DNA of 64,000 nucleotides from Dasania phycosphaerae (GCF_026891035.1 NZ_JAPTGG010000008.1:124001-188000), one strand, 5' to 3'. Positions 8,640 through 17,749 are shown, counted from the stretch's first letter. Made by a program: numbers and translations. Notes: generated by a model from the sequence alone, not told the origin.

Positions 8640-11297
8640 TTGAGGTATCCCTTGCCAGAGTCAGGTCTTGTTAAAGAATCATCTACGATTTTATTGCGTT
8701 ATGGTTTCGATCAGGCGATTAATTTAACTGCCGATCCCCAGCAGCAGCGGGCACTGATGTTAAATACTTCACGGCTAATCGCAGCCAGTGATAGCTTTTA
8801 TAACGTATTTCAGGGTGTTAGCCCGGATATTATAGAAAACACTTCTTATTGGGCGCTGGCGGACTATCTAGCCGATTATATGGGCTGCGAGCATGATAAT
8901 GGCAATTGTTTTGAAAGCGTACTAGGCTTAGCCATAGATAGCAGCTTTGCTGATGTGGGGTGTAGCCCTGAGTTTTTTGTTTTAGACGGTGGCTGTTATA
9001 CATTAAAAATAGTGGCCATGGTAAGTCTGGGAACATTAAAGGGATTTGATGTGGTAATGAAGCAAGTCGAACAACAATACGAAGCTCCAGTTGATGTGCT
9101 GCATTTATCGAAGACGATATTAGCCCAGCCTAGTGAATATTTTTTCAGTGAATTAGTTACCTTTCTTAGTCGAGTACTTTCTATTGATGTGGTTATTGCT
9201 GCCAGCATAACTCAGCGTGAGTTTACTGTGGTGGCGGCCAATTATGACGGTAAGTTAGAGTATGGTTTTCAAGCGCCGTTAACGTTCTCCCCTTTTGCCG
9301 ATTTGCAGGGTGGTTTTCATTACTACCCCAATAATGTTTCAGAATATTATCCCCAGTGTGTGTGGCTGGCACACCAACCTATTAGCGCCATGTTTAACTT
9401 TCCCTTGTGGAGTGCTGAAGGTACTTGCATAGGGGTAATTAGTTTAATGCATTCAAAGGCCATCAACGATATAGGCTTAATGAGAGCATTGCTGCAGGTT
9501 TTTGCCCCCAGGGCCTGTACAGAGATTACCCAGTTTCAAGAAAATTATCAGGCCAGCAGGCGTTACCAGCATTACCAAGAGTTGGTAGAAAAAAATCGTT
9601 GTGGCATGGTGGTGTTGGACGTAGAGCCAGCCATGCCTATGGCACTTACTAGTACAGAGCAACTTGCATATTTGTTAGAGCATACACGTTTCAGTGAGTG
9701 TAACTCTGCGTACTTGCATCTTTTTGGTTTGCTGGCTGAAACCGACATTCTGGGTAAGCGCTGCATTGATGTGCTATCTGAGCAGGAGGTTGCTGCCCAC
9801 TTACAGCATATGGTGGCAAATAATTTTAGGGTTGAGGGTTGTATCAACGAGCATCAGCATTTATCGGTGACCACTTGGGTATCCAGTCATTATAGTGCTC
9901 ATATAGAAGGCAATAGCCTGGCCCATATTTACGGTATTTGTAGCGATGTTTCCCAGCTGGTTAAACAAACTCAGCAGTTAACTTTTCAGGCTAATCATGA
10001 TGAATTAACGCAATTACCTAACCGGCGTTTTTTTAAAGAGCATTGTGATGAGCTGATAGCAGGGCTTGCTGGTAATAAAAGCTTGGCCATGCTTGTTTTA
10101 GATTTAGATGGTTTTAAGGAGGTCAATGACACCTTGGGCCATATGACCGGCGATGAGTTGCTAGAATTAGTGGGCCCTAGGCTAAAGCATGGCTTAGATG
10201 CTTATGATGCGGTATTAGCACGCTTGGGAGGAGATGAGTTTGGGGTACTCATTACAGGTGCAGCTAATGAATCTGAACTGTTGGATGTTGCGATTGCAAT
10301 GGTTAGAGCGATAAAAAAACCATTTCATGTTAATGGTTTAGATTTATGTATAGGCGGCAGTATAGGTATCAGTTGTTACCCAAAACATGGCACTAGCTTT
10401 TCATCATTAATGCGCTGTGCCGATGTTGCCATGTATAGAGCCAAGCATTTATCAAAAGACTTTGAGGTATACCAACCAGAGGATGATTATTATTCTGTGC
10501 GGCGCTTATCGCTAATGATGGAGATGCGCAGTGCGGTTGAAGGCCAGCAGCTGGTTTTATATTACCAACCCATAACCCGTATGAGTGATAAATCCATAAA
10601 AGGCTTTGAGGCCTTGGTGCGCTGGAACCACCCAGAGCATGGCTTAATTCCCCCCGGCGAGTTTATCCCTTTAATAGAGCTAACGGATGTTATCGAAGCG
10701 ATGACATGGTGGGTAATAGAAACGGCGGTTAAACAATTGCGAGAGTGGCAGGCTCAGGGCAAGCAATACACCATCTCGGTGAATGTCTCTACGCGCAATA
10801 TCAGTGAAGATAGTTTTGTTTATAGGCTGTCCTGCCTGCTTAGAAAATACGGGGTAGAGGGGCGCTTTTTAGAAATTGAAATCACCGAAAGTACGCTAAT
10901 GGCCGACCCCAGTAAGGGGCGCAGTGTACTTAATGCCATGGCCGCTATGGGTGTGCGCTTCGCCATAGATGATTTCGGCACCGGCTATTCGTCTTTGGCC
11001 TATTTAAAAAGCTTGCCCATTAATACCTTAAAAATAGACCGCTCGTTTATTGATCAGATGCTTAATAATGAGGCGGATCAGATTATTGTTAAGTCCACTA
11101 TACAGTTAGCCCATAACCTGGGTATGAAAGTGACCGCGGAAGGGATAGAGGATTACAGCTTAATCAGCTCCTTGGCGGAGCTGGGCTGTGATTATGGCCA
11201 AGGTTATTTTATTTGCAGGCCCATCCCTCTAGGTGAGCTGGAACAGTGGGTGGATTTATATGAGCACGGTATGGAGACCATTAGTGGTTTTAGTTGA
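8640..11297 (+). CDS. GAF-PAS-GGDEF-EAL cyclic-di-GMP signalling protein
   Basis: An 885-residue protein that probably makes or degrades cyclic di-GMP. The order seen is an unrecognised N-terminal 140 residues, a GAF-like region (about 150-300), a PAS-like region (about 310-440), GGDEF (about 450-610) and EAL (about 630-875). The GGDEF motif is intact at residues 530-534, but the inhibitory RxxD site upstream is absent. The EAL domain has EALVRWN (EAL at 657), NVSTRNI, EITES, DDFGTGYSSL, KIDRSF and AEGIED, so phosphodiesterase activity is likely. There are no membrane segments. A stop codon directly precedes the TTG at 8640, so this TTG is the earliest possible start. Confidence 0.92.
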   Translation: MRYPLPESGLVKESSTILLRYGFDQAINLTADPQQQRALMLNTSRLIAASDSFYNVFQGVSPDIIENTSYWALADYLADYMGCEHDNGNCFESVLGLAIDSSFADVGCSPEFFVLDGGCYTLKIVAMVSLGTLKGFDVVMKQVEQQYEAPVDVLHLSKTILAQPSEYFFSELVTFLSRVLSIDVVIAASITQREFTVVAANYDGKLEYGFQAPLTFSPFADLQGGFHYYPNNVSEYYPQCVWLAHQPISAMFNFPLWSAEGTCIGVISLMHSKAINDIGLMRALLQVFAPRACTEITQFQENYQASRRYQHYQELVEKNRCGMVVLDVEPAMPMALTSTEQLAYLLEHTRFSECNSAYLHLFGLLAETDILGKRCIDVLSEQEVAAHLQHMVANNFRVEGCINEHQHLSVTTWVSSHYSAHIEGNSLAHIYGICSDVSQLVKQTQQLTFQANHDELTQLPNRRFFKEHCDELIAGLAGNKSLAMLVLDLDGFKEVNDTLGHMTGDELLELVGPRLKHGLDAYDAVLARLGGDEFGVLITGAANESELLDVAIAMVRAIKKPFHVNGLDLCIGGSIGISCYPKHGTSFSSLMRCADVAMYRAKHLSKDFEVYQPEDDYYSVRRLSLMMEMRSAVEGQQLVLYYQPITRMSDKSIKGFEALVRWNHPEHGLIPPGEFIPLIELTDVIEAMTWWVIETAVKQLREWQAQGKQYTISVNVSTRNISEDSFVYRLSCLLRKYGVEGRFLEIEITESTLMADPSKGRSVLNAMAAMGVRFAIDDFGTGYSSLAYLKSLPINTLKIDRSFIDQMLNNEADQIIVKSTIQLAHNLGMKVTAEGIEDYSLISSLAELGCDYGQGYFICRPIPLGELEQWVDLYEHGMETISGFS

Positions 11298-11336
11298 TAT
11301 ACTGGGCCAATTTCATATGTAGTGGTTGTTTATATT

Positions 11337-11642
11337 ATGTCCGTTGAAGCCAGTTTGCGCTCAAAATTGCAGCAGCATTTTAACCCTAGCTATTTGCAGG
11401 TGGATAATGAAAGCCATATGCATAGTGTGCCAGCCAACTCAGAGACCCATTTTAAGTTGGTAGTAGTTGCTGATGGCTTTCAGGGGCAAAGAGCTATTGC
11501 CAGGCACCAGCAAATTTATAAGCTGCTGGCTGAAGAGCTGGCAGGCCCTATCCATGCCTTGGCTATACACACCTACACTCCCGAGGAGTGGCAGCAGCAG
11601 GCGGTCGCTCCAGACTCCCCGAATTGCATGGGCCGGCGCTAG
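11337..11642 (+). CDS. bolA: BolA family protein
   Basis: BolA proteins bind monothiol glutaredoxins and [2Fe-2S] clusters and act as stress-related regulators of cell shape. The 101 residues have the family pattern: VDNESHMHS, then THFKLVVVADGFQGQRAIARHQ and a C-terminal HTYTPEEW with the conserved histidines. I chose the ATG at 11337 (MSVEASLRSKL) over a GTG at 11322 because it matches the usual BolA opening. It follows the GGDEF-EAL gene by 39 bases and may share its transcript. Confidence 0.92.
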   Translation: MSVEASLRSKLQQHFNPSYLQVDNESHMHSVPANSETHFKLVVVADGFQGQRAIARHQQIYKLLAEELAGPIHALAIHTYTPEEWQQQAVAPDSPNCMGRR

Positions 11643-11735
11643 AGCTAGCCTTTATTAGTGCATACCGTTTTATCGTTATTTAGTCTTGAGTAAAAGCCAG
11701 TTTAGCCTAGCTATACCGGCAGTATTCGCTATGCT

Positions 11736-11751
11736 GCTACTGTGTAGTAGC
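11736..11751 (+). terminator. hairpin downstream of bolA
   Basis: GCTACT and AGTAGC pair around a GTGT loop about 95 bases after the bolA stop. The T run after it is poor, so termination here is uncertain. Confidence 0.3.
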
Positions 11752-12034
11752 GTTTAGCTACTCAGTGGTTTTGCTCATGCGGCTAGGGAAAGTGATTGGG
11801 TTGGGGTGGCAGCCTTGATAGGCGCTATCTTATGTTCGGGGTTGAGCATTTTACCTATCGGCACATACGTCAACAGCAGTGTATAATGCGCAGCCCCAAA
11901 CCGCCTTCCTTGGCCGCGACCTATTACCTTTCTTTTCTTCTCGATGGCTGCAGCAGGCTTGCTGATCCGCCATTCTTTCCTTTTTCTGACTTTACGTACA
12001 GTCTCTGGCTGCATTTTATAGCTGTTACTTTGAT
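11752..12034. other. gene-poor stretch after bolA
   Basis: I see no convincing protein gene here. Short open frames on both strands have random-looking translations. The only notable element is a TATAAT followed by GCGC on the plus strand at 11882-11891, which resembles a strong sigma-70 -10 box, but no good -35 stands 16-18 bases before it. The segment is unusually rich in pyrimidine runs on the plus strand (11890-11990). Confidence 0.4.
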
Positions 12035-12062
12035 AAAAAAACGGAGCCTGTCTGGGGCTCCG
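12035..12062 (-). terminator. strong rho-independent terminator on the minus strand
   Basis: CGGAGCC (12042-12048) and GGCTCCG (12056-12062) form a perfect 7-bp GC-rich stem. On the minus strand it is followed by seven Ts (12041-12035). No protein gene lies upstream on that strand for several hundred bases, so it most likely ends an untranslated RNA. Confidence 0.7.
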
Positions 12063-12176
12063 CTACGCTTAATTACCACTAATTTAAGACCTGGATGAGA
12101 AGATCTCCTTAGGAGATGTCTTAATACTATTTTCCTTAAGAGTAAACTAAGCGTAGCAGTGCATACTAAGTGCTGC
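12035..12176 (-). ncRNA. candidate structured small RNA
   Basis: Upstream of the minus-strand terminator are nested complementary segments. CTACGCTTA (12063-12071) pairs with TAAGCGTAG (12148-12156). Inside it, TAAGAC pairs with GTCTTA, enclosing ATCTCC-TTA-GGAGAT. Outside it, GCAGTGC (12156-12162) pairs with GTGCTGC (12170-12176) with two wobble pairs. Read on the minus strand, the RNA carries AAGGA and a loop-proximal AAGGAG, motifs of the kind bound by CsrA/RsmA. A TATAAT-like box on that strand sits near 12250 without a good -35. The 5' end is a guess. No known small RNA family was recognised. Confidence 0.4.
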
Positions 12177-12332
12177 CATAGTTGTCTACGAATAAATCTT
12201 CATAAAAGCACCGACCAAAAAGGAGATACTGCTATAAATACTTGCGATTATTATAAGCTTCAACTTTAATGGATTTGTGTATAGCGAAAGCACCTATAAA
12301 TCAAATACTTATATTTAGGATTTGTGTTTTGT

Positions 12333-12384
12333 TAACCATTAGGCATGGGCATAATGGTTAGCTAGCTTGTTATAGTTAACTATA
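12333..12384. promoter_or_regulatory. two palindromes upstream of the hybrid kinase
   Basis: TAACCATT (12333-12340) and AATGGTTA (12353-12360) form an 8-bp inverted repeat around a 12-base spacer. Immediately beyond is a perfect 14-bp palindrome, TATAGTTAACTATA (12371-12384). The pair sits 115-165 bases before the kinase start and may be operator sites for an unidentified regulator. Confidence 0.35.
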
Positions 12385-12498
12385 CTTTGAAATTATGGAT
12401 TATTAGTGGCCACTTGCAGCCACGCAGGTGATAAAAATAAGTGCGCAGTAGTAAGGAGTTTGTGTGGTGATAGTTTCCGGTTGTGGGTTGTACAGTCA

Positions 12499-14886
12499 AT
12501 GAACCAGATGAAAAGTGGGCGCAGCGTTGCTGCAAAGCTGAATCTGCTTATTGTGATCACAACATCGTTGGCCATTCTGCTAGTGACTATAGCCGGTATC
12601 CATTTTGACTATCAGCAAAGTCAGGAAGAGGTCAGGCATTTGCTTGAGAGTCATGCCAAAGTCGTGGGCAGTAATAATACCGCCGCAATCGTCTTTGATG
12701 AGCCTTTCAGTGCTAGGGAGTCCTTAAAATCCTTAGAGATGCTGTCCAGTGTCACCATGGCCGTTATCTATAATGGCGACGACCAACTGTTTGCCGATTA
12801 CCAAAAAGCCTCAGTCAGAGGTTTAGCTATACCGGCGGTTAAACCGCCCGGCTATTACGAGGATGGTAAGTACCTTAGCCTCTACCAACATATAGAGCTA
12901 GATGGCGATAAGGTTGGCACCATACTGCTAAGTTATGACATGTCGTCGGTGTACCAAAACCTGCGCACCATGATTTTTTCAAATTTATTCTTGGGTTTGC
13001 TGGCTATAAGTGCCTCGGTGCTGATGGCGACTTGGTTTCAGCGTTTATTAACCCGCCCCATACAGGAGTTGGCAAAAGCTGCCGAGCGGGTGTCCAATGA
13101 AGGTGATTACACCGTGCGGGTGCCGGTAACTAGCCATGATGAAATTGGCCAGCTAAGTGAAATCTTCAATGAAATGTTACAACAGGTGCAGGATAGGGAT
13201 GGTGAGCTGGCTCGCTCCCATGATTTATTAGAGCAGCGTGTTATTGCTCGCACCAAAGAGCTAACCATCGCCAAGGATCAAGCCGAGCAGGCCGCTAGGT
13301 CCAAGTCACAGTTTTTAGCGGCCATGAGCCATGAAATAAGAACTCCCTTAAATGGGGTAATAGGCATGGCCTCGCTGTTGTCCTCTACTGAGCTCAATGA
13401 GGAACAAAGAGATAGTCTTACCACGGTGCAAAGCTCGGCTGAGTCACTACTGACTATTATCAACGACATCTTGGACTTTTCAAAAATTGAAGCCGGCAAA
13501 ATGGAGCTGGAGCCCATCGCCTTCAATGTGCGTGACAGCTTTGAGGAGCTGGTCGATGTGATGCGGGTTAAAGCGATAGAGAAGTCTATATATCTGCAAT
13601 TGTATATCAGCCCCAGTGTGGTGGAGTGGGTCAAAGGTGACCCAGGGCGTATACGGCAGGTAATGATGAATTTCATCAGTAATGCCATTAAGTTTACTGA
13701 CAGTGGCGGGGTATTAGTGGAGGTCAGTAATGAGCGCGATGGCGATGGTTTAAATCACCTGCGGTTTTCTGTGCATGATACGGGTATAGGCATTCCGCAA
13801 AATAAATTAGCGCATGTTTTTGAGGAGTTTACCCAAGCAGACAGTTCTACCACTCGTAAATATGGCGGCACAGGCTTAGGTTTAAGTATTTCTAATTTAT
13901 TGGCGCAGTTAATGGGCGGCGGTCTGCAAGTGAGTAGCGAGCTTAATCAGGGCTCAACCTTTTCGCTGCAGCTTACCTTGCCCGATGCCGAGGTTGATCA
14001 CAATAGGGTAAAAGATCCTTGCCTTACTCAGATGCCACTACTGCGAGCAGCGCATATTTTAATAGTGGGCGATGTTACTGCATCCTATCAGGTGACTAAA
14101 AAATGGTGCCTAAGTTGGACGCCTAACACGCATTTCTACCAGACTATAGACAGCGCTAGATCGGCCTTGGCTCAGAAAAATGTAAAAGCTGATGTGGTGA
14201 TTTTGGATGAGTGCCTGGGTCGCGGTGGGGTGGTGCATTTTGCGGCAGAGTTGCGCAGTCTTTATCCCGACTTAATTATTTTGATGCTGGCCTCCAAGCA
14301 GGAAGATCAAGGTGAAAGCTTACGGGAAATGGGTGTGGATGGTTATTTGTCGCGGCCCGTCAGGGAGTTGCAACTGCGCCAGAGCTTAATTGACTTACTG
14401 CATGATAGAGAGGCCTTTTTATCGGGCGTACAAGAACAAAAAACATTTATTACGCCTTTTAAAGAAGTGGCAAAGCCCAGTGCCAAGCTGGCACCAGCGC
14501 GTAATTTACGCATTTTATTAGCCGAGGATAATATAGTTAACCAGAAGGTTGCCGTGCGCATGCTGCAAAAATTAGGGTGCAGTGTGGACGTGGCAGCTAA
14601 TGGCAGAGAAGCGATAAGAATGTGGAAGCAATTTTCATATGACATGATCTTTATGGATTGCCATATGCCCATACTGGATGGCTACGAGGCTACCAGCGCC
14701 ATACGCGAGCAAGAGGTGAGTGGGCATATCAGCATTTATGCCTTAACGGCAAATACCATGAGTGATGAAATCGATCTGTGTAATAAAGTGGGCATGGATG
14801 GATTTATCAGTAAGCCCGTGAGGATAGAAGATTTACGCGGTATTATAGAGGAGGTTAGCGCAAGCTTGGATCCCTCTACTGTGTAA
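12499..14886 (+). CDS. hybrid sensor histidine kinase, HAMP-HisKA-HATPase-REC-REC
   Basis: A membrane-bound hybrid kinase of 795 residues. There are membrane helices near 14-36 and 155-175, with a periplasmic sensor of CHASE8-like appearance between them. HAMP follows (about 176-235), then HisKA with AMSHEIRTPLNG (His278) and an ATPase domain with NFISNAIKFTD and DTGIGIP. The first receiver is degenerate at its acidic pocket (ILIVGDVT). The second is intact (ILLAEDN, phospho-acceptor Asp720 in MDCHMP, Lys in SKPV). I chose the ATG at 12499 (MNQMKSGRSV); a GTG at 12406 would add 31 residues unlike the family. No response regulator gene is adjacent. Confidence 0.9.
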   Translation: MNQMKSGRSVAAKLNLLIVITTSLAILLVTIAGIHFDYQQSQEEVRHLLESHAKVVGSNNTAAIVFDEPFSARESLKSLEMLSSVTMAVIYNGDDQLFADYQKASVRGLAIPAVKPPGYYEDGKYLSLYQHIELDGDKVGTILLSYDMSSVYQNLRTMIFSNLFLGLLAISASVLMATWFQRLLTRPIQELAKAAERVSNEGDYTVRVPVTSHDEIGQLSEIFNEMLQQVQDRDGELARSHDLLEQRVIARTKELTIAKDQAEQAARSKSQFLAAMSHEIRTPLNGVIGMASLLSSTELNEEQRDSLTTVQSSAESLLTIINDILDFSKIEAGKMELEPIAFNVRDSFEELVDVMRVKAIEKSIYLQLYISPSVVEWVKGDPGRIRQVMMNFISNAIKFTDSGGVLVEVSNERDGDGLNHLRFSVHDTGIGIPQNKLAHVFEEFTQADSSTTRKYGGTGLGLSISNLLAQLMGGGLQVSSELNQGSTFSLQLTLPDAEVDHNRVKDPCLTQMPLLRAAHILIVGDVTASYQVTKKWCLSWTPNTHFYQTIDSARSALAQKNVKADVVILDECLGRGGVVHFAAELRSLYPDLIILMLASKQEDQGESLREMGVDGYLSRPVRELQLRQSLIDLLHDREAFLSGVQEQKTFITPFKEVAKPSAKLAPARNLRILLAEDNIVNQKVAVRMLQKLGCSVDVAANGREAIRMWKQFSYDMIFMDCHMPILDGYEATSAIREQEVSGHISIYALTANTMSDEIDLCNKVGMDGFISKPVRIEDLRGIIEEVSASLDPSTV

Positions 14887-14891
14887 ATACT

Positions 14892-15608
14892 ATGCCTAGT
14901 ACTAAACCCCCGTCTTTTACTTTACCAGCCTCGTGGTCATCACATCTGGCTGCTGAGCTAGATAAGCCTTATTTTCAATCCCTGTGTTCTTTTTTAGCTC
15001 AGTGCAGGCAGCAGGGTAAAACGATTTACCCACCGGCACCGCTAATTTTTAATGCTTTTGAACACTGCGGTTTTGAGCAGGTAAAAGCCGTGATACTGGG
15101 CCAGGATCCTTATCATGGCCCAGGTCAGGCTCATGGCTTAAGTTTTTCTGTGCCGCAAGGCATGCCAGTACCGCCCTCATTAAAAAATATTTATAAAGAG
15201 CTGCAGCAAGATTTATCTGTTCCGGTGGTGGCGCATGGCTGCCTTGATAGTTGGGCCGAGCAGGGGGTATTACTGTTAAACAGCGTGCTTACTGTCGAGC
15301 AGGGGCTGCCGGGCTCCCATCAAAATAGAGGCTGGCAGGATTTTACCGATAAGGTAATCAGTACCTTAAGTGATCAGCGCAGCGGCTTGGTGTTTTTTTT
15401 ATGGGGTGCTTATGCTCATAAAAAATCGGCGTTGATAGACGAGTCTAAGCATTTGATTTTGCGGGCTGCGCATCCTTCGCCTTTATCCGCTTATAGGGGG
15501 TTTTTGGGTTGCGGCCATTTTTCGCAGGCTAATAACTATATGCTTGCACAGGGTGTAGAGCCTGTGTCTTGGCAGTTGGCTGAGCAACAGGCAACGTTAG
15601 GGTTTTAG
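14892..15608 (+). CDS. ung: uracil-DNA glycosylase, family 1
   Basis: Removes uracil from DNA to begin base-excision repair. The 238-residue protein has the water-activating motif GQDPYHGPGQAHGLSF (catalytic Asp72), the LLLNSVLTVE strand with the uracil-binding Asn, and the minor-groove loop HPSPLSAYRGFLGC with its histidine. It starts five bases after the kinase stop and may be read through from it, although the two functions are unrelated. Confidence 0.97.
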   Translation: MPSTKPPSFTLPASWSSHLAAELDKPYFQSLCSFLAQCRQQGKTIYPPAPLIFNAFEHCGFEQVKAVILGQDPYHGPGQAHGLSFSVPQGMPVPPSLKNIYKELQQDLSVPVVAHGCLDSWAEQGVLLLNSVLTVEQGLPGSHQNRGWQDFTDKVISTLSDQRSGLVFFLWGAYAHKKSALIDESKHLILRAAHPSPLSAYRGFLGCGHFSQANNYMLAQGVEPVSWQLAEQQATLGF

Positions 15609-15626
15609 ACTGGTAGCGAGGGGGAG

Positions 15627-15656
15627 GCTGCCTGGCGGCGCAGGCAGCGCAGTTTT
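15627..15656 (+). terminator. terminator between ung and the HDOD gene
   Basis: GCTGCCTG (15627-15634) pairs perfectly with CAGGCAGC (15641-15648) around a six-base loop. A short TTTT follows at 15653-15656. The stem is strong and the tail modest. Confidence 0.5.
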
Positions 15657-15696
15657 GCTGGTTAATGTGCTGTTTTCTTAAGAGGCTGGCAGCGCG

Positions 15697-16533
15697 CTAT
15701 TGTAATAGCGCCATAGCCGCTTCCATGTCATCTGACAGGTCTTCGGCTTCGTGGGCATTAACCTCTGGGTCTAGGCCTAGGCGCTGGAAGGCACTAATGG
15801 GCGACCAGTCCATTTGTGCTAAGGGGTGGTCGCTGCCTATATAGCTTTGCAGGTTGGCAACCATCACTATATCGGCGTAGTCGACAGCGGCCACGCTGCG
15901 ATCAAACTTCATATGTTGTTCCGGGACTAGCTGTAGTTCTTCCGGGAAGTCCCATGCCTCTAGAATTTTGCGGCCAATTTGTGGGTGTATGCTATTGATA
16001 ACCTCGTCTAAAGCATTGATGTCTTTAAGTAGGCGGCGGTTGTCTTCGGCATAGGTCAAGATAGGCAGCACACCTATCTTATGCACTAGCCCGGCCAGGG
16101 TGGCTTGGTCGGGTTTGAGTTTGGTGTAGTGGCGGCATAGTACATGGCTAATGCCGGCTACCTCAGTGCTTTTGGCCCAGACATCGCGCATATACTTATC
16201 TACGGTATCTGAGGTGGCTTGGAACATCTGCTGCATCGCTAGGCCGGTGGCCAAATTGGCGGTGTAATCTATGCCTAGGCGCATGACCGCCATTTTTAAA
16301 TCTTCTATAGGGTTGCGTGCACGCAGCAAGGGGCTGTTGGCGACTTTAATAATTCTGGCGGTAAGGGCGGCATCATTACTGATGATATTGTCTAGTTTTT
16401 GCGCATTAACATTGGGGTCGGCAGCTATTTCTCTTACCTGCAAGGCGACTTCAGGTAGGGTGGGAAGAACAATCTTATCGTTGGCGATGGCTGTTAGTAT
16501 ATCGTCTCGGACTTGTTCGGCTAATGTACTCAT
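15697..16533 (-). CDS. HDOD domain signalling protein
   Basis: The 278-residue protein is almost entirely one HDOD domain, a relative of HD phosphohydrolases that lacks the metal site and serves as a signalling or scaffold module. Visible family runs are LPTLPEVALQVREIAADPNV, DAALTARIIKVANSPL, AVMRLGIDYTANLATGLAM and AGLVHKIGVLPILTYAE. The usual catalytic HD pair is absent. The ATG at 16533 has an AGGAAG ribosome site. It lies next to ygfZ on the same strand, 45 bases apart. The C-terminus is acidic. Confidence 0.9.
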   Translation of the reverse strand: MSTLAEQVRDDILTAIANDKIVLPTLPEVALQVREIAADPNVNAQKLDNIISNDAALTARIIKVANSPLLRARNPIEDLKMAVMRLGIDYTANLATGLAMQQMFQATSDTVDKYMRDVWAKSTEVAGISHVLCRHYTKLKPDQATLAGLVHKIGVLPILTYAEDNRRLLKDINALDEVINSIHPQIGRKILEAWDFPEELQLVPEQHMKFDRSVAAVDYADIVMVANLQSYIGSDHPLAQMDWSPISAFQRLGLDPEVNAHEAEDLSDDMEAAMALLQ

Positions 16534-16578
16534 CTATCTTCCTATTTTTTGTGCTGGGTTAGGCGCAGCTGTTGTTAT

Positions 16579-17580
16579 TTAGTTAAGGTTATAGGGTAAA
16601 TCCAGCAGGCTGACCGGAACAGTGGTCTCGTCAGCCTTAACGTAGAGGCTTGCATCTAGGGCGGCATCATTATTGAGCACGGCCAAGGCCTCTTGCGTGT
16701 TGTTGCCGCTGGGTGCGATATTAATAAGGTTACCAACCGCGCTGTTTTTCTCTGAGCTAAAAACCTCATCGTTAGGGTTAAGAGTAGCAGAGTTGGCCAA
16801 TTCTATACGATAAAGGCGGCGTTTTAGTTTGCCTTTATACTGCATGCGGGCAACGATTTCTTGGCCAGTAAAGCAACCCTTTTTAAAGCTGATGGCGCCT
16901 GTGGCTTGGTAGTTGAGCATTTGTGCTATGTATTGATCAGCGGTGGCGGCGCTGACCTCGGCTATGCCTAGGCGTATTAATTGCAGTTGCCAGTACTCGC
17001 TGGCTGCACAACTGAGGCCGCCGCTAAGCTGGGGCCAGTACAGGCTGAGGGCGCTGTTTTTAATCCAGCATTCATAGAGGCCTTGTTCGGGGTCTATGGC
17101 TATTACGCTATAGTCGGCGCCATTCAGGCTGGCTAGGGCGGTGCTAGGGCAGCTACCAAAACAGTTGGCAATATTGGCGCTGACGTTAGGGCCCTTGAGA
17201 CCGAATAGGCTGTAGTCGCTGCTGCAGTCCTGTTGTTGGGCTTTAAAAAAAGCTAAATATTTAGCTAGGTTTTGCTGGGTATTTTCGACTATGGATAGGG
17301 GTAACCTTAGCAGGTAGCTGTCATCACTATTTTTGCTGGCTAAAAAATGCGCATACAGGCGGCCTTTGGGGCTGCTAAGGCTGCCGTACTGAGCTTGCTG
17401 CTCAGTAATCTTATTAATGTCACAGCTGGCTTGCCCTTGCAAAAACTTGCCGGCGTCTGGGCCCTGTGTGGCCAGCAGACGGTAGTGGTCTAATAGGTAG
17501 ATAAAGTCCTGGCCGGTGGATTTAGGGGTAGGTTGTTGTAGGTCGAATTGGCTCAATAAAGATGCCCAGCTATCGTGCAT
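16579..17580 (-). CDS. ygfZ: folate-binding protein YgfZ, Fe-S cluster maintenance
   Basis: A GcvT-like protein that uses a folate to support assembly or repair of some iron-sulfur proteins. The 333-residue protein carries the diagnostic KGCFTGQEIVARM motif with the essential Cys, plus the N-terminal run LLATQGPDAGKFLQGQ. It diverges from sdhE, the succinate dehydrogenase flavinylation factor. This is a common pairing in gammaproteobacteria and is consistent with joint service to Fe-S and flavin enzymes. Confidence 0.94.
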   Translation of the reverse strand: MHDSWASLLSQFDLQQPTPKSTGQDFIYLLDHYRLLATQGPDAGKFLQGQASCDINKITEQQAQYGSLSSPKGRLYAHFLASKNSDDSYLLRLPLSIVENTQQNLAKYLAFFKAQQQDCSSDYSLFGLKGPNVSANIANCFGSCPSTALASLNGADYSVIAIDPEQGLYECWIKNSALSLYWPQLSGGLSCAASEYWQLQLIRLGIAEVSAATADQYIAQMLNYQATGAISFKKGCFTGQEIVARMQYKGKLKRRLYRIELANSATLNPNDEVFSSEKNSAVGNLINIAPSGNNTQEALAVLNNDAALDASLYVKADETTVPVSLLDLPYNLN

Positions 17581-17749
17581 AAGGTGCTTCTATGTTGGTG
17601 TTGATGAACAGTTCGTCATTCTACGAGCAATATACGCTGCTGTCAGCTAGATTGCGCTATCGTCGTGTAGATTGAGTCGCTATAATGCCGCTACTTTTCT
17701 ATGTCTATTTCACAATGCTATTAGCGGCTAGTTTTTTCAAGGGTGTTTT

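Noticed and set aside
11775..12014. A 79-codon basic frame on the minus strand after bolA
   Set aside because: It lies just downstream of a strong minus-strand terminator, has no ribosome site, and shows no known domain; the basic bias follows from purine-rich DNA.
11796..12098. A 100-codon plus-strand frame after bolA
   Set aside because: Random-looking translation, no ribosome site, and it runs through a terminator stem and one arm of the candidate small RNA.
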